Shown: one piece after another, positions 29,979 to 39,954 of the stretch
Layout of the letters: every line of letters begins with the position of its first letter
Numbering within the stretch: the first letter of the stretch is position 1
NCBI RefSeq assembly: GCF_001436735.1
Contig: NZ_AYZE01000014.1
Span: 390,673 to 454,672 of the forward strand
Length of the DNA stretch: 64,000 bases
Source: Liquorilactobacillus cacaonum DSM 21116
GTDB lineage: Bacteria; Bacillota; Bacilli; Lactobacillales; Lactobacillaceae
Reading direction: 5' to 3'
The notes under the pieces: model-generated
Database searches by the model: none
What the model saw: the letters and a program-made list of their open reading frames with translations, nothing else
What the model was told of the DNA's origin: nothing
Made by a program: the position numbers and the translations under genes

Positions 29979-30327
29979 TTCGATGCTCCCATTTAGCGAT
30001 TAGCCGAGCTGTTTCAATGCTTCCCATCATTTTTCTACCTGGATACAATTCGCACAATCCATTAAGCATTGCAAAACTAACACCTTCATTTCTCTCAGTT
30101 GGGGTTATTGCAATATGCCGGACCATCAAAATATCATCAGAGATTTCAACACCAACAACTCCAATAAAATCGCCATTTTCATTCTTCCAAAGATAGAGGC
30201 ACCGTTCTTTTGTACTATTGTACCAGTTCAGTTCCGTTTTTAAATGTGAGAACTCTTTCAAATCAGGAATAAATGAAAGTAGTCCCATTGTAATTTTTTC
30301 GTAATCGTTTTTATACTTATAAAGCAT
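29965..30327 (-). CDS. ribT: RibT-like GNAT acetyltransferase
   Basis: A 120-residue GNAT-fold protein resembling B. subtilis RibT: YKNDYEKITMGLLSFIPD at the N-terminus, VRHIAITPTERNEGVSFAML as the acetyl-CoA site region, and a short C-terminus. In B. subtilis it is the last gene of the riboflavin operon; the acceptor is unknown. GGGAGGT just before ATG 30327 sets the start over a longer frame to 30384. No rib synthesis genes remain next to it. The usual glycine-rich acetyl-CoA loop (Q/RxxGxG/A) is weak here (RNEGVS). Confidence 0.8.
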   Translation of the reverse strand: MLYKYKNDYEKITMGLLSFIPDLKEFSHLKTELNWYNSTKERCLYLWKNENGDFIGVVGVEISDDILMVRHIAITPTERNEGVSFAMLNGLCELYPGRKMMGSIETARLIAKWEHRNDDN

Positions 30328-30409
30328 GATGACCTCCCATGGTCGAAAAAACATTATCAAATATAGTTGAACTAACTCTATCATAATTTAATTCTATAAA
30401 CAATTTATT

Positions 30410-31282
30410 CTAAGCACGTGGATGATATTTTCCATAGATTTCTGCTAATCTTCGCTTTGACAGATGAGTATAAATTTGTGTGGTTGAAATATCTGCATGT
30501 CCTAAAAGTTCTTGTACTATTCTTAAATCAGCACCATTTTCCAATATGTGTGTTGCAAATGAATGTCTTAAAGTATGTGGTGTAACATTTTTTTCAATAC
30601 CAGCAGTTAAGACATCTGCCTTTAAATTTTTCCAGATACCTTGTCTTGTCAGTTTTTTTCCATGATGATTCAAAAATAAAAAGTTACTTGATTGTTTTTT
30701 TAATAATTTAGGTCGAACTTCACTTAAATATCTTTCAATCCATAAAATTGCTTTATCACCAACAGGTACTATTCTTTCTTTTTGCCCTTTTCCAATTGTT
30801 TGAATTAGACCTAAACTCAGATGAAGATCTGCAAGTTGCACATTTATTACTTCACTAACGCGCAAACCAGTAGCATACATTAATTCAAGGATAGCTCTAT
30901 TTCTAAGCCCTAAAGGTTTAGAAACATCCGGTGTAGCTAATAACCTTTCCACCTCAGATGTTGACAGCACTTCTGGCAAATGTTCATTTTTCTTTGGTGC
31001 ATCAATCAACTCCATTGGATCATTTTGAATAATACCTTCTTCAATCATATATTGGAAAAATTTGCGTAAACTAGTAACTGACCGTACAATCGAGCTTGTC
31101 GCTTTTTGTTGATTAGCTTCTAATTCAAGAAAATCTACAATTATCTGTCTAGTAATCGCAGAAAAATCAGTGATTTCTTTTTGCTCAAGGAAAAAAACAA
31201 ATTGAACTAAATCATTTTTGTAACTACTTACAGTGTTTTCTGAAAGACCACGTTCAACTTTTAAATAATGTATATAATCCAA
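30410..31282 (-). CDS. xerD: Tyrosine recombinase XerD
   Basis: Partner of XerC in dif recombination. From the first standard start (TTG 31282) the protein has 290 residues, with Arg141 in ATGLRVSE, Lys165 in TIGKGQK, His236 and Arg239 in TPHTLRH, His262 and Tyr271 in STTQIYTH. The start is doubtful. No ribosome site precedes the TTG, but GAGGGTGAT is spaced correctly for an in-frame ATC at 31297. That would give 295 residues and a family-like N-terminus (xKNIILDYIHYL). It lies directly after the Fur-family gene, as in B. subtilis. Confidence 0.92.
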   Translation of the reverse strand: MDYIHYLKVERGLSENTVSSYKNDLVQFVFFLEQKEITDFSAITRQIIVDFLELEANQQKATSSIVRSVTSLRKFFQYMIEEGIIQNDPMELIDAPKKNEHLPEVLSTSEVERLLATPDVSKPLGLRNRAILELMYATGLRVSEVINVQLADLHLSLGLIQTIGKGQKERIVPVGDKAILWIERYLSEVRPKLLKKQSSNFLFLNHHGKKLTRQGIWKNLKADVLTAGIEKNVTPHTLRHSFATHILENGADLRIVQELLGHADISTTQIYTHLSKRRLAEIYGKYHPRA

Positions 31283-31323
31283 AATAATATTTTTGATAAA
31301 ATCACCCTCAGAAATGCAGAAAA

Positions 31324-31782
31324 TTATCTAATTCTTTTATTAAGACAGTTAGAACAAATACCGCGGAAAATTAATCGATGCTCTGTTACTTTGAATCCAA
31401 ATTTGTTCATAACCTCTTCTTCTACATCGGTCATTAAATCTTCATGTATCTCCTGAATCTTCCCACATACCTTACATAATAAATGATGGTGAAAATAATC
31501 TTGGTCAGATAATCTTAAGTCATACCGAGTCATACCATCTTCAAAATTAATTTTGTTTACTATCCCTAACTCTGATAAAATTTCCAAAGTTCGATAAACT
31601 GTCGCTAACCCAATGTCTGATTCTTTTTCTCTAACCAGAGTAAACAATTCCTCTGCCGAAAGATGCTTTTCATAATTATGTAAAAGAGTGCCAACAGTTG
31701 CACGTCTTTGTGGAGTTAATTTTAATCCTGCCTGATGAAGTTTGGACTCAATGTCAGTTATTTGTGTCTCCAAAATTTCCAT
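31324..31782 (-). CDS. fur: Fur-family metal-responsive transcriptional repressor
   Basis: A 152-residue DNA-binding regulator with an N-terminal winged helix (DNA helix around ATVYRTLEIL, 60-69) and a dimerisation domain with two structural-zinc CxxC pairs (Cys103/Cys106 in CKVC, Cys143/Cys146 in CSNC). His residues cluster in YFHHHLLC. I chose ATG 31782, with AAAGGGG upstream, over a frame to 31806 that lacks a ribosome site. Fur, Zur and PerR cannot be separated surely by eye; the position next to xerD matches B. subtilis fur. Confidence 0.9.
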   Translation of the reverse strand: MEILETQITDIESKLHQAGLKLTPQRRATVGTLLHNYEKHLSAEELFTLVREKESDIGLATVYRTLEILSELGIVNKINFEDGMTRYDLRLSDQDYFHHHLLCKVCGKIQEIHEDLMTDVEEEVMNKFGFKVTEHRLIFRGICSNCLNKRIR

Positions 31783-31806
31783 TACATCAATCCCCTTTTT
31801 CATCAA

Positions 31807-32676
31807 TTACTTAGTATCATTTATATACATTTTACCATCAACTTGGCGAACAAGTCCTGCTTTCATTAAATGTCCTACTGCACGCTTGAATTGACCTTTA
31901 CTAATACCAAAATATTTTTTTATATCTTCTGGAGTTGATTTATCTGTATAATTTAAAATCCCGTCCGAATGTTGTAATGCGGCTAAAATCATTTGGGCAT
32001 CATCACTAATTGCCTCATATGCCCTTCTACGTAAAGAAAGGTTTAGGGTTCCATCTGGCCTAATTCCAATCACACGAGCCTTTAGATGTTCACCCAAACG
32101 TGGTTCACGATCTCTTTCACTTGGATGAATAAAACCTAGCTCAAAATCTGATGTAATTACATGTGTCCCAGCCATTTTCAACCGATATGCAATTGCTTCG
32201 ACATCCTTATTTTTCATGCTTTCATTCGCTTTAACAGATATTCCCTTAAAAATTTCCTCAGTTGCAATCGTACCCCAAAGTCTTCCTTTTCCATCAACCT
32301 TTAAAGCAATCATTAAACTATCACCATTTTTGGGCCATAAATCTGTCAGTTCAGGAAGTTCATCAAGTGAAACAACAACATCTTTGTTTGGTAATCCGAT
32401 GTCTACAAAAACACCTAAATCTCTTCGACTTGCAACGACTTTTCCAAAAGCATACCGATTAAATTGACTTTTTGGTAGATTTGTTGTTATTTGTAACTCA
32501 TGATTTTCATTTTCATAAGCAAAACCAGAAATAACATTTTCCTTATCTAATTGAGTTGTTATTTCCTCCTTTGCTAATCTATAAGTTGTTCCTTCATTTT
32601 GTAAAAAATAAAATTCATCATTAGCATCAGTCACACGGACTTCAATAATTTGGCCTATCATTTCATTTTTATTCAT
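31807..32676 (-). CDS. cvfB: CvfB-like S1-domain RNA-binding protein (YitL family)
   Basis: A 289-residue soluble protein with successive S1-like folds (RYAFGKVVASRRDLGVFVDI near 75-95 and a later HLKARVIGIRPDGTLNLSLR near 205-225) and a C-terminal winged helix (KKYFGISKGQFKRAVGHLMK). This is the CvfB/YitL architecture; in Staphylococcus CvfB affects virulence gene expression through RNA. TGGAGGA lies just before ATG 32676. Its actual target here is unknown. Confidence 0.88.
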   Translation of the reverse strand: MNKNEMIGQIIEVRVTDANDEFYFLQNEGTTYRLAKEEITTQLDKENVISGFAYENENHELQITTNLPKSQFNRYAFGKVVASRRDLGVFVDIGLPNKDVVVSLDELPELTDLWPKNGDSLMIALKVDGKGRLWGTIATEEIFKGISVKANESMKNKDVEAIAYRLKMAGTHVITSDFELGFIHPSERDREPRLGEHLKARVIGIRPDGTLNLSLRRRAYEAISDDAQMILAALQHSDGILNYTDKSTPEDIKKYFGISKGQFKRAVGHLMKAGLVRQVDGKMYINDTK

Positions 32677-32690
32677 TATTTCCTCCATTA

Positions 32691-33149
32691 TTAATTAAGA
32701 CTCACATGTAGTAAGCTCATTATACAGTATGCAATTCCAGAAGCAATTACCGGTCCTGCAGCAACTCCACGCAAGAAAACAACCCCAATAATTGTACCAA
32801 TCACTAATGCTACAGTAACTTGTGGGGAATTTGCTAGTAACGAAACACCCTGTCGTGATAAGACTGCCACTAAAATCCCACAAGCAACCGAAATAATTCC
32901 AACAGGTGTTCTAAAAATTTGAAGTAAATCACTAACAGTTATTTGACCAGTAGCAATTGGGATTAGAATTGCCACTGAAATAACTGTAACCCCCCAGTTG
33001 ATACCTTTTGTCTGTATCACTGTCATCCAATGGTTTGCAAAAGGGATAGCTTTAAGTAGCAATACAACAACGGCAGCAATAGTAAGCGAGGTATTTTTAG
33101 CAAAAAAAGCAACTAAAAAAATAACTCCCAGAAAAATCCAACTTTCCAT
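32691..33149 (-). CDS. DUF441 family membrane protein (YtwI-like)
   Basis: A 152-residue very hydrophobic protein with about four to five membrane segments, beginning [19 protein letters not shown]. It contains [20 protein letters not shown] and the C-terminal [16 protein letters not shown] typical of DUF441. The function is unknown. GAGGTGG precedes the ATG. It lies after pyk, as ytwI does in B. subtilis, but a terminator separates it from pyk. Confidence 0.85.
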   Translation of the reverse strand: MESWIFLGVIFLVAFFAKNTSLTIAAVVVLLLKAIPFANHWMTVIQTKGINWGVTVISVAILIPIATGQITVSDLLQIFRTPVGIISVACGILVAVLSRQGVSLLANSPQVTVALVIGTIIGVVFLRGVAAGPVIASGIAYCIMSLLHVSLN

Positions 33150-33236
33150 TTATCCACCTCAACGTTTATATTCCTTATCTATTTTAACCGAAAATAGCAT
33201 AAATTGCGAATTAATATCTGTCCTAAATTACGTTAT

Positions 33237-33276
33237 AAAAAAGAGCTAAGTCAAGACATAACTTTTGACCTAGCTC
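33237..33276 (-). terminator. Terminator after pyk (repeat-family hairpin)
   Basis: The minus-strand GAGCTAGGTCAA and TTGACTTAGCTC form a stem with one mismatch and are followed by six T. It ends the dnaE-pfkA-pyk run. Confidence 0.85.
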
Positions 33277-33307
33277 TCATATCATTTAATACAATTATAA
33301 CTAAATT

Positions 33308-35068
33308 TTAAAGTGCACTTGAAGCTCCACGGTAAACAATTCCACGACGTGAATCAACAGTTACAACTTCACCACTTGTAATCAAAGAAGTAGCACCTTC
33401 AGCACCAACAACTACAGGAATACCCATAGAGATCCCGACTACAGCAGCATGTGATGTTAATCCACCATTTTCAACAATCAAAGCACTTGATTTTTCAATA
33501 GCTGGAAGATAATCTTTATCAGTCGTCTTTGTAACTAAAATTCCACCTTCAACAGCATTTGCATTAGCTTCTTCAGCAGAACCAGCTACAACTGCTTTAC
33601 CAATTACAGTTTCATCACCAACTCCTTGGCCTGAAACAAGTTTTGAACCAATTAATTGAATCTTCATAACGTTAGTTGTACCTTTTTCACCAACCGGCAC
33701 ACCAGCAGTAATCAAAATTAAATCGCCTTCCTTGGCAAAACCAGCCTCTTTAGCCTTTTCAGTTGCTAAAGCGAACATATCATCAGTTGATGCAGGTGTT
33801 TCAGCAAGAACAGGATGAACACCCCAGTTAATTGATAAACCACGGCGAGTACGATCATCAAATGTTACAGCTAAAATATCAGCATCTGGACGATACTTCG
33901 AAATCATACGTGCTGTATGACCTGACTTTGTAGCAGCAACGATTGTCTTTATTCCAAGATTGTCAGCAGCTTCAGCCACTGCTCGACCAACAGCTTCTGT
34001 TACATCTGTCTTGTCAAAGTCATTAATTGAAAATGTGTGATGTTCACGTAAAACATTTTCAGCCTTAACATCAATACGTGCCATTGTCGAAACAGATTCA
34101 ACAGGGTAATCACCGTTTGCACTTTCCCCAGAAAGCATTGTTGCATCTGTACCATCAAACACAGCATTAGCAACATCAGAAGCTTCAGCACGTGTAGGAC
34201 GTGGGTTTTCTTGCATTGAATCGAGCATTTGTGTGGCAGTAATAACAGGTTTGCCAAGAGCGTTACATTTTTTAATTAAAACTTTTTGAACTAAAGGAAC
34301 ATTTTCTACAGGAATCTCAACACCCATATCACCACGAGCAATCATCAAACCATCGGAAACTTTAATGATTTCGTCAAAGTTATCAATACCTTCTTGAGAT
34401 TCAATCTTAGGGAAGATTTGAACATGTTCCATATGTTTTTCTTCTAATAATTCACGAATATCTAAAACATCTGATGGTTTACGAACAAAACTAGCAGCAA
34501 TAAAATTAATCTCGTTGTCTAAACCAAAACGAATATCGTCAGAATCTTTTTCAGTAATACCAGGTAAGTTAATTGAAACGCCAGGAGCATTAACACCTTT
34601 ACGTGAGCCCAAAAGACCAGCATTTAAAACTTTACATACTAATTCTTTGTTTTCTTGATCGATTTCTTCGATTTGCATATCAATTAGGCCATCATCAAAC
34701 AATACATGACCGCCTACATGAACATCATCAATCAAGCCAGGATAAGTAACTGCGATCTTCTCACGAGTTCCTTCGATAGAGCTATCCATTGAAATACGAA
34801 CTACATCGCCAATTTCATAATGAATTTTGCCTTCTTTTTGAACTGTTGTCCGAATCTCTGCACCCTTGGTATCAAGCATGATACCAACCATTTTTCCTGT
34901 AATCTTTTCTGCTTCATGTACGAGTTGCATACGTCCTAAATGCTCTTCATGATCACCGTGAGAAAAGTTAAAGCGGAATACGTTGGCACCTGCTTCGATT
35001 AACTTAACAATTGTTTCTAAGCTATTGCTAGCTGGACCAAGTGTACTTACGATCTTGGTTTTCTTCAT
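33308..35068 (-). CDS. pyk: Pyruvate kinase
   Basis: Makes pyruvate and ATP from phosphoenolpyruvate in glycolysis. The 586-residue product begins MKKTKIVSTLGPASNS and has the TIM-barrel core with IFPKIESQEGIDNFDEI (catalytic Lys) and MIARGDMGVEIP, then the allosteric C domain. An extra C-terminal PEP-utiliser-like domain (about 475-586) carries NGGLTSHAAVVGISMGIPVV; this is usual in Bacilli. GGGGAG lies upstream of ATG 35068, so a longer frame to 35116 is not used. It is co-oriented with pfkA. Confidence 0.96.
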   Translation of the reverse strand: MKKTKIVSTLGPASNSLETIVKLIEAGANVFRFNFSHGDHEEHLGRMQLVHEAEKITGKMVGIMLDTKGAEIRTTVQKEGKIHYEIGDVVRISMDSSIEGTREKIAVTYPGLIDDVHVGGHVLFDDGLIDMQIEEIDQENKELVCKVLNAGLLGSRKGVNAPGVSINLPGITEKDSDDIRFGLDNEINFIAASFVRKPSDVLDIRELLEEKHMEHVQIFPKIESQEGIDNFDEIIKVSDGLMIARGDMGVEIPVENVPLVQKVLIKKCNALGKPVITATQMLDSMQENPRPTRAEASDVANAVFDGTDATMLSGESANGDYPVESVSTMARIDVKAENVLREHHTFSINDFDKTDVTEAVGRAVAEAADNLGIKTIVAATKSGHTARMISKYRPDADILAVTFDDRTRRGLSINWGVHPVLAETPASTDDMFALATEKAKEAGFAKEGDLILITAGVPVGEKGTTNVMKIQLIGSKLVSGQGVGDETVIGKAVVAGSAEEANANAVEGGILVTKTTDKDYLPAIEKSSALIVENGGLTSHAAVVGISMGIPVVVGAEGATSLITSGEVVTVDSRRGIVYRGASSAL

Positions 35069-35140
35069 GAGTAAAATCTCCCCTTTGAATAATTTTAAAG
35101 ATGACTTTAATGTCAATTCTTTACAAAGTTAATTGTTGTT

Positions 35141-36187
<1,047 letters not shown>

Positions 36188-36221
36188 TTATAAATTAAAT
36201 TCAAATTATCACATGATATTT

Positions 36222-39200
36222 TCATTTGCTTTCATTTCTAAAGACAACATTATTTTTGCCAATCAAGTTATCAAGTTGTTTTTTTACTTCCGATGATTTG
36301 TTTACCCAATATTTTTTATCTAAGACCCATTTTATCGCAGTTTTTTCTTCATATAAAACGACCGGAATGTTTCCTGCATTGCTTTGTAATATATTTAGTA
36401 AATTTTCTTTTTCCGAACTTGAACTTTCACTAGGAAGCCGCAAAAAAAGTTTTTCTTTCATTTCTATTTTCAATTTTTCTGCCAAATTCATTCTTGAAAC
36501 AATTAATTGCATTTTCTGATGTCGAATTTCACTCTTTCCATCTACCAAGTAAACTTTATTTAATTCTAAATCTTCTGTTACTCTATCAAATACCCTTGGG
36601 AAAAGAGTTAAGTCAATTTCTCCAGATTGATCTTCCACTGTTATAAAAGCCATTTGCTCACCAGTTTTTGTACGAATAACTTTTATTTCCTTAATTAAAC
36701 ACAAAATTCGAGGATTGGTATTTGCCCGGGTTTTCGCTATTAAATTAGTATTATAAAATTTGGCAACTTTATCAAATTTTTCAACTGGATGTGCAGAAAG
36801 AAAAAGGCCCAAATATTTTTTCTCACCTGCTAATAATTCATCGAGTGAAAGTTCATCAAATTTTTTTGATTTAGGCGCCAACAAGGATAATAGCTCACTA
36901 TTTTCACCACTAAGTTCAACATTACTTATATTTTTTTCTAAATTACCCAACAATGTTGCACGATTTTCTGAAAATGAATCAAAAGCTCCGGAATAAATAA
37001 GTGCTTTAATGGGGTCCACTTTTAAATATTTGTGGTCAATTCGACTTAAGAAATCATTGAAAGATTTATACCATCCTCCAATTTTACGTTCAGTGATAAT
37101 CGATTTAATGAAATCTCTACGCAATGTTTTAATGTTCCCTAGTCCAATAAGAAGTTCATTTTTTCCTGATATGGTATAGTAATTGCTTTTATTTATGCTA
37201 GGTGATTTTAGAAGCAATCCATATTGCTTTGCTTCTAATAAAAATTCTCTTGTTTTTTTAATATCACCCATAACAGCATTTAGAAGTGCTCCAAAAAAGG
37301 AAGCAGGATAATGAACTTTCAAAAAAGCAAGTTGAAATGCCATTTTTGAATACGCAACTGCATGAGATCGATTAAATCCATAGTTGGCAAATTGAGCAAT
37401 ATAATCATATACTTTTTTGGCAGTTTCATTCGAATATCCAAGTGCTAATGCGCCCTTTACAAACTTAGACTTCAAATCTTTAATCACAGCAGCATTTTTC
37501 TTACTCATAGCTCTGCGCAACATATCAGCTTGCCCCAAAGAAAAGCCACCCATGACAGAAGCAACTTGCATAACTTGCTCTTGATAAACTAGAATACCAT
37601 AGGTATTTTTCAGAATTGGAATTAATGAATCATTGGGATAAGTAATCTTTTCTCGTCCATGTTTACGAGCAATAAAGCTGTCAATATTTTCCATTGGGCC
37701 TGGGCGAAACAATGCGTTGACTGCTGCGATATCTTCAAAGGAAGTAGGATGAAGTTTGCGTAATACATTTCTAATACCTCCAGACTCGAATTGAAAAACT
37801 CCACTTGTCTCTGCTTGTTGAAATAAGTTCAAAGTTTTTCTATCATCTAGTGGAATTTGATTAATATCAACAGACTTATTAAAATTTCTTTTTATAGATA
37901 GTAGTGTATTATTTAAAATTGTAAGGTTTCGCAAACCTAAAAAATCAATTTTAAGTAATCCTACTCGCTCCACATCATTCTTAGTATATTGTGTTAATAA
38001 AATATTTTCATTTCCCATTTGTAGTGGAACTACTTGCTTTAAGTCAGTATCACTTAAAACTATACCAGCTGCATGTACAGAATAATGTCTAGGTAATCCT
38101 TCTAAAAGCATCGCTGTTCTAAAAAGAAGTTGATTTTGTTCATTTTTATTGATATGAGTTTGGAGTTTTGCTGAACTTTGCTGTGCTTTCCTCAAATTAA
38201 TTCCTGGTCCACTTGGAATTAAGCGACTCCAGTTGTCACTTTCCACTTGAGAAATACCCATTACACGAGCAACATCACGCAATGCTTGTTTAGCGCCAAA
38301 AGTACCGAATGTAATAATCTGAGCCATGTGTCCCTCTGTATACCTACGATTAACATATTCAATAATTTCTTGTCGTCGATTATCTGGAATGTCAAGATCA
38401 ATATCAGGCATTTGCGCTCTTTTCTCATTAAGAAAACGTTCAAAAAACAAATTATATTTAAGCGGATCAACCTCAGTTATCCCCAATAAATAGGAAATTA
38501 ATGATCCTGCAGCCGAACCACGTCCAGGACCAACTAAAATCTGATTTTCACGTGCATAGTTAGTAACATCCCACACGATTAAAAAGTAATCTGCAAATCT
38601 CATTTTTTCAATGGTCAGTAGTTCCTTGTTCATTCTATCTAAATAATTAGCTTTATCATTTTCAGATTGTTTGGAAAACTTTTTCTGTAGCCCTTCATCA
38701 CATAATTTTTTTAGATAAGTGTTTGCATCATAGCCATTAGGAGTTTTGTATTTTGGTAAAGTTATTCTTTTAGATTCTAATTTAAAATCGAATTGTTCTA
38801 TTAGGCTCAACATATTCTGAAATGCTTTAGCGCGGTTTACTTCAACGTAGCTTGCTTCAAGTGAGCTTACAGGTTTAAGCCAATTTATTCCTTTAGATTT
38901 ATTTGCATACTGCAATTTTTTATAATCAAGCGTTTCTCCTCTTTTTATTGCCTCTAAAACTTCACAAATAAACTTACCGTTTTTTTCTAAATATTTTATT
39001 GTGTCAAAAGCAATTGTTTCCACCCCTACAAAGTTTGCGTATTGCAAAATTGTCTCATAGAAAGTTTCGTCTAATGTTGTATTAACTCCAACATATAAAT
39101 CTTCACCTATTATATTATATAAAAAACTTAGGTATTTTTTTGCGATATCAACTTTTCCATCCAAAATTTTGTTGGCAAAAAAACTGTTATTTGGTGGAAT

Positions 39201-39569
39201 TATTATAATTAAATCTTCAAATAAATTAATATTTTCTTCTATACTGAAGTCTAAAATATTCTTAGCAAGGAGAAGTTGTTTTTTAGTCGAAATTTGCATC
39301 AAATTTCTGTAGCCAACTTCATTTTTAGCAATTACAACAAGCGTCTCTTTGTTCTGCGTAGAAGTCTCTAAAGTCATACCGATAAGAGGTTTAATACCGT
39401 TAGCCATACAGGCATCATAAAATGAAAGTGCGCCATACAGTACATTGATATCCGCTAAAGCTAGTGCAGTATAGCCTCTTTGTTTTGCATTCAGAACAAC
39501 TTCTTCTATTCGTATTGAGCTTTGTAGCAAACTGTAGCTACTGATAACTTGTAACGCTGCACCACCCAT
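36222..39569 (-). CDS. dnaE: DNA polymerase III alpha subunit DnaE
   Basis: The 1115-residue C-family polymerase, in low-GC Gram-positives the error-prone primer-extending enzyme that hands over to PolC. The polymerase active site includes MPDIDLDIPD (about 385-394). Further motifs are GPGRGSAAGSL, LLKIDFLGLRNL, FRPGPMENI and NYGFNRSHAVAYS, followed by a helix-hairpin-helix region and an OB fold (TKTGEQMAFITVEDQSG). The N-terminal PHP domain lacks the usual metal ligands (LQVISSYSLL instead of HxH, ADINVLYG instead of TDHGNLYG), so it is probably not a nuclease. AAGGGGTG precedes the ATG. Confidence 0.95.
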   Translation of the reverse strand: MGGAALQVISSYSLLQSSIRIEEVVLNAKQRGYTALALADINVLYGALSFYDACMANGIKPLIGMTLETSTQNKETLVVIAKNEVGYRNLMQISTKKQLLLAKNILDFSIEENINLFEDLIIIIPPNNSFFANKILDGKVDIAKKYLSFLYNIIGEDLYVGVNTTLDETFYETILQYANFVGVETIAFDTIKYLEKNGKFICEVLEAIKRGETLDYKKLQYANKSKGINWLKPVSSLEASYVEVNRAKAFQNMLSLIEQFDFKLESKRITLPKYKTPNGYDANTYLKKLCDEGLQKKFSKQSENDKANYLDRMNKELLTIEKMRFADYFLIVWDVTNYARENQILVGPGRGSAAGSLISYLLGITEVDPLKYNLFFERFLNEKRAQMPDIDLDIPDNRRQEIIEYVNRRYTEGHMAQIITFGTFGAKQALRDVARVMGISQVESDNWSRLIPSGPGINLRKAQQSSAKLQTHINKNEQNQLLFRTAMLLEGLPRHYSVHAAGIVLSDTDLKQVVPLQMGNENILLTQYTKNDVERVGLLKIDFLGLRNLTILNNTLLSIKRNFNKSVDINQIPLDDRKTLNLFQQAETSGVFQFESGGIRNVLRKLHPTSFEDIAAVNALFRPGPMENIDSFIARKHGREKITYPNDSLIPILKNTYGILVYQEQVMQVASVMGGFSLGQADMLRRAMSKKNAAVIKDLKSKFVKGALALGYSNETAKKVYDYIAQFANYGFNRSHAVAYSKMAFQLAFLKVHYPASFFGALLNAVMGDIKKTREFLLEAKQYGLLLKSPSINKSNYYTISGKNELLIGLGNIKTLRRDFIKSIITERKIGGWYKSFNDFLSRIDHKYLKVDPIKALIYSGAFDSFSENRATLLGNLEKNISNVELSGENSELLSLLAPKSKKFDELSLDELLAGEKKYLGLFLSAHPVEKFDKVAKFYNTNLIAKTRANTNPRILCLIKEIKVIRTKTGEQMAFITVEDQSGEIDLTLFPRVFDRVTEDLELNKVYLVDGKSEIRHQKMQLIVSRMNLAEKLKIEMKEKLFLRLPSESSSSEKENLLNILQSNAGNIPVVLYEEKTAIKWVLDKKYWVNKSSEVKKQLDNLIGKNNVVFRNESK

Positions 39570-39596
39570 TTTTTCACCCCTTTATATCTTATATTC

Positions 39597-39605
39597 ATTA
39601 TAGCA
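39597..39605 (-). promoter_or_regulatory. Extended -10 promoter element for dnaE
   Basis: The minus strand reads TGCTATAAT 28 bases before the dnaE ATG, with no good -35. It is divergent from the small membrane-protein gene at 39699. Confidence 0.5.
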
Positions 39606-39698
39606 ACACTCTCTTTAAAAAAACATCTTAGACTTTTTAGTAGTGTAAAATAAAGTAAAATGTGCTAAACTACATTTGTATTGAGAGGTGTTGATCAT

Positions 39699-39878
39699 AT
39701 GGCTAAACAGTTAACAATTTTATTTTGGGGCTTCATCTATGGTGAAGTCATTGGTTATATTAGTTCTGCTCTTTCCGGTGGTACATTTTCACCATTGTTC
39801 AGTGGGCTTTTTGCAATGATAATTGGCATAGTTTTTATAAATGCACTAGATTATTTTGTAAAACCTGCATCTAAATAA
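39699..39878 (+). CDS. Small membrane protein, YjzD-like (DUF2929)
   Basis: A 59-residue protein with two hydrophobic segments (about 4-24 and 31-53) separated by a short loop, LSGGTFSPL. It resembles the YjzD/DUF2929 family, of unknown function. GAGAGGTG lies ten bases before ATG 39699; an upstream TTG in the same frame at 39681 overlaps that site and is rejected. TGCTAAACT at about 39663-39671 is a possible extended -10. A bidirectional terminator follows immediately. Confidence 0.75.
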   Translation: MAKQLTILFWGFIYGEVIGYISSALSGGTFSPLFSGLFAMIIGIVFINALDYFVKPASK

Positions 39879-39881
39879 ATA

Positions 39882-39935
39882 AAAACCTAAAGGGCTAGGT
39901 CAGAAATTATATTCTGAGTTAGCCCTTTAGGTTTT
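39882..39935. terminator. Bidirectional terminator between yjzD-like gene and clpB (repeat-family hairpin)
   Basis: AACCTAAAGGGCTAGGTCA and TGAGTTAGCCCTTTAGGTT form a long near-perfect stem flanked by A and T tracts on both sides, so it can stop transcription of both converging genes. Confidence 0.88.
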
Positions 39936-39954
39936 AGAAACAATCCTCTATAAA

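Noticed and set aside
1623..31312. Integrases suggesting a mobile element
   Set aside because: Both tyrosine recombinases have XerC/XerD length, full catalytic sets and their conserved housekeeping neighbours; no attachment repeats or phage genes are nearby.
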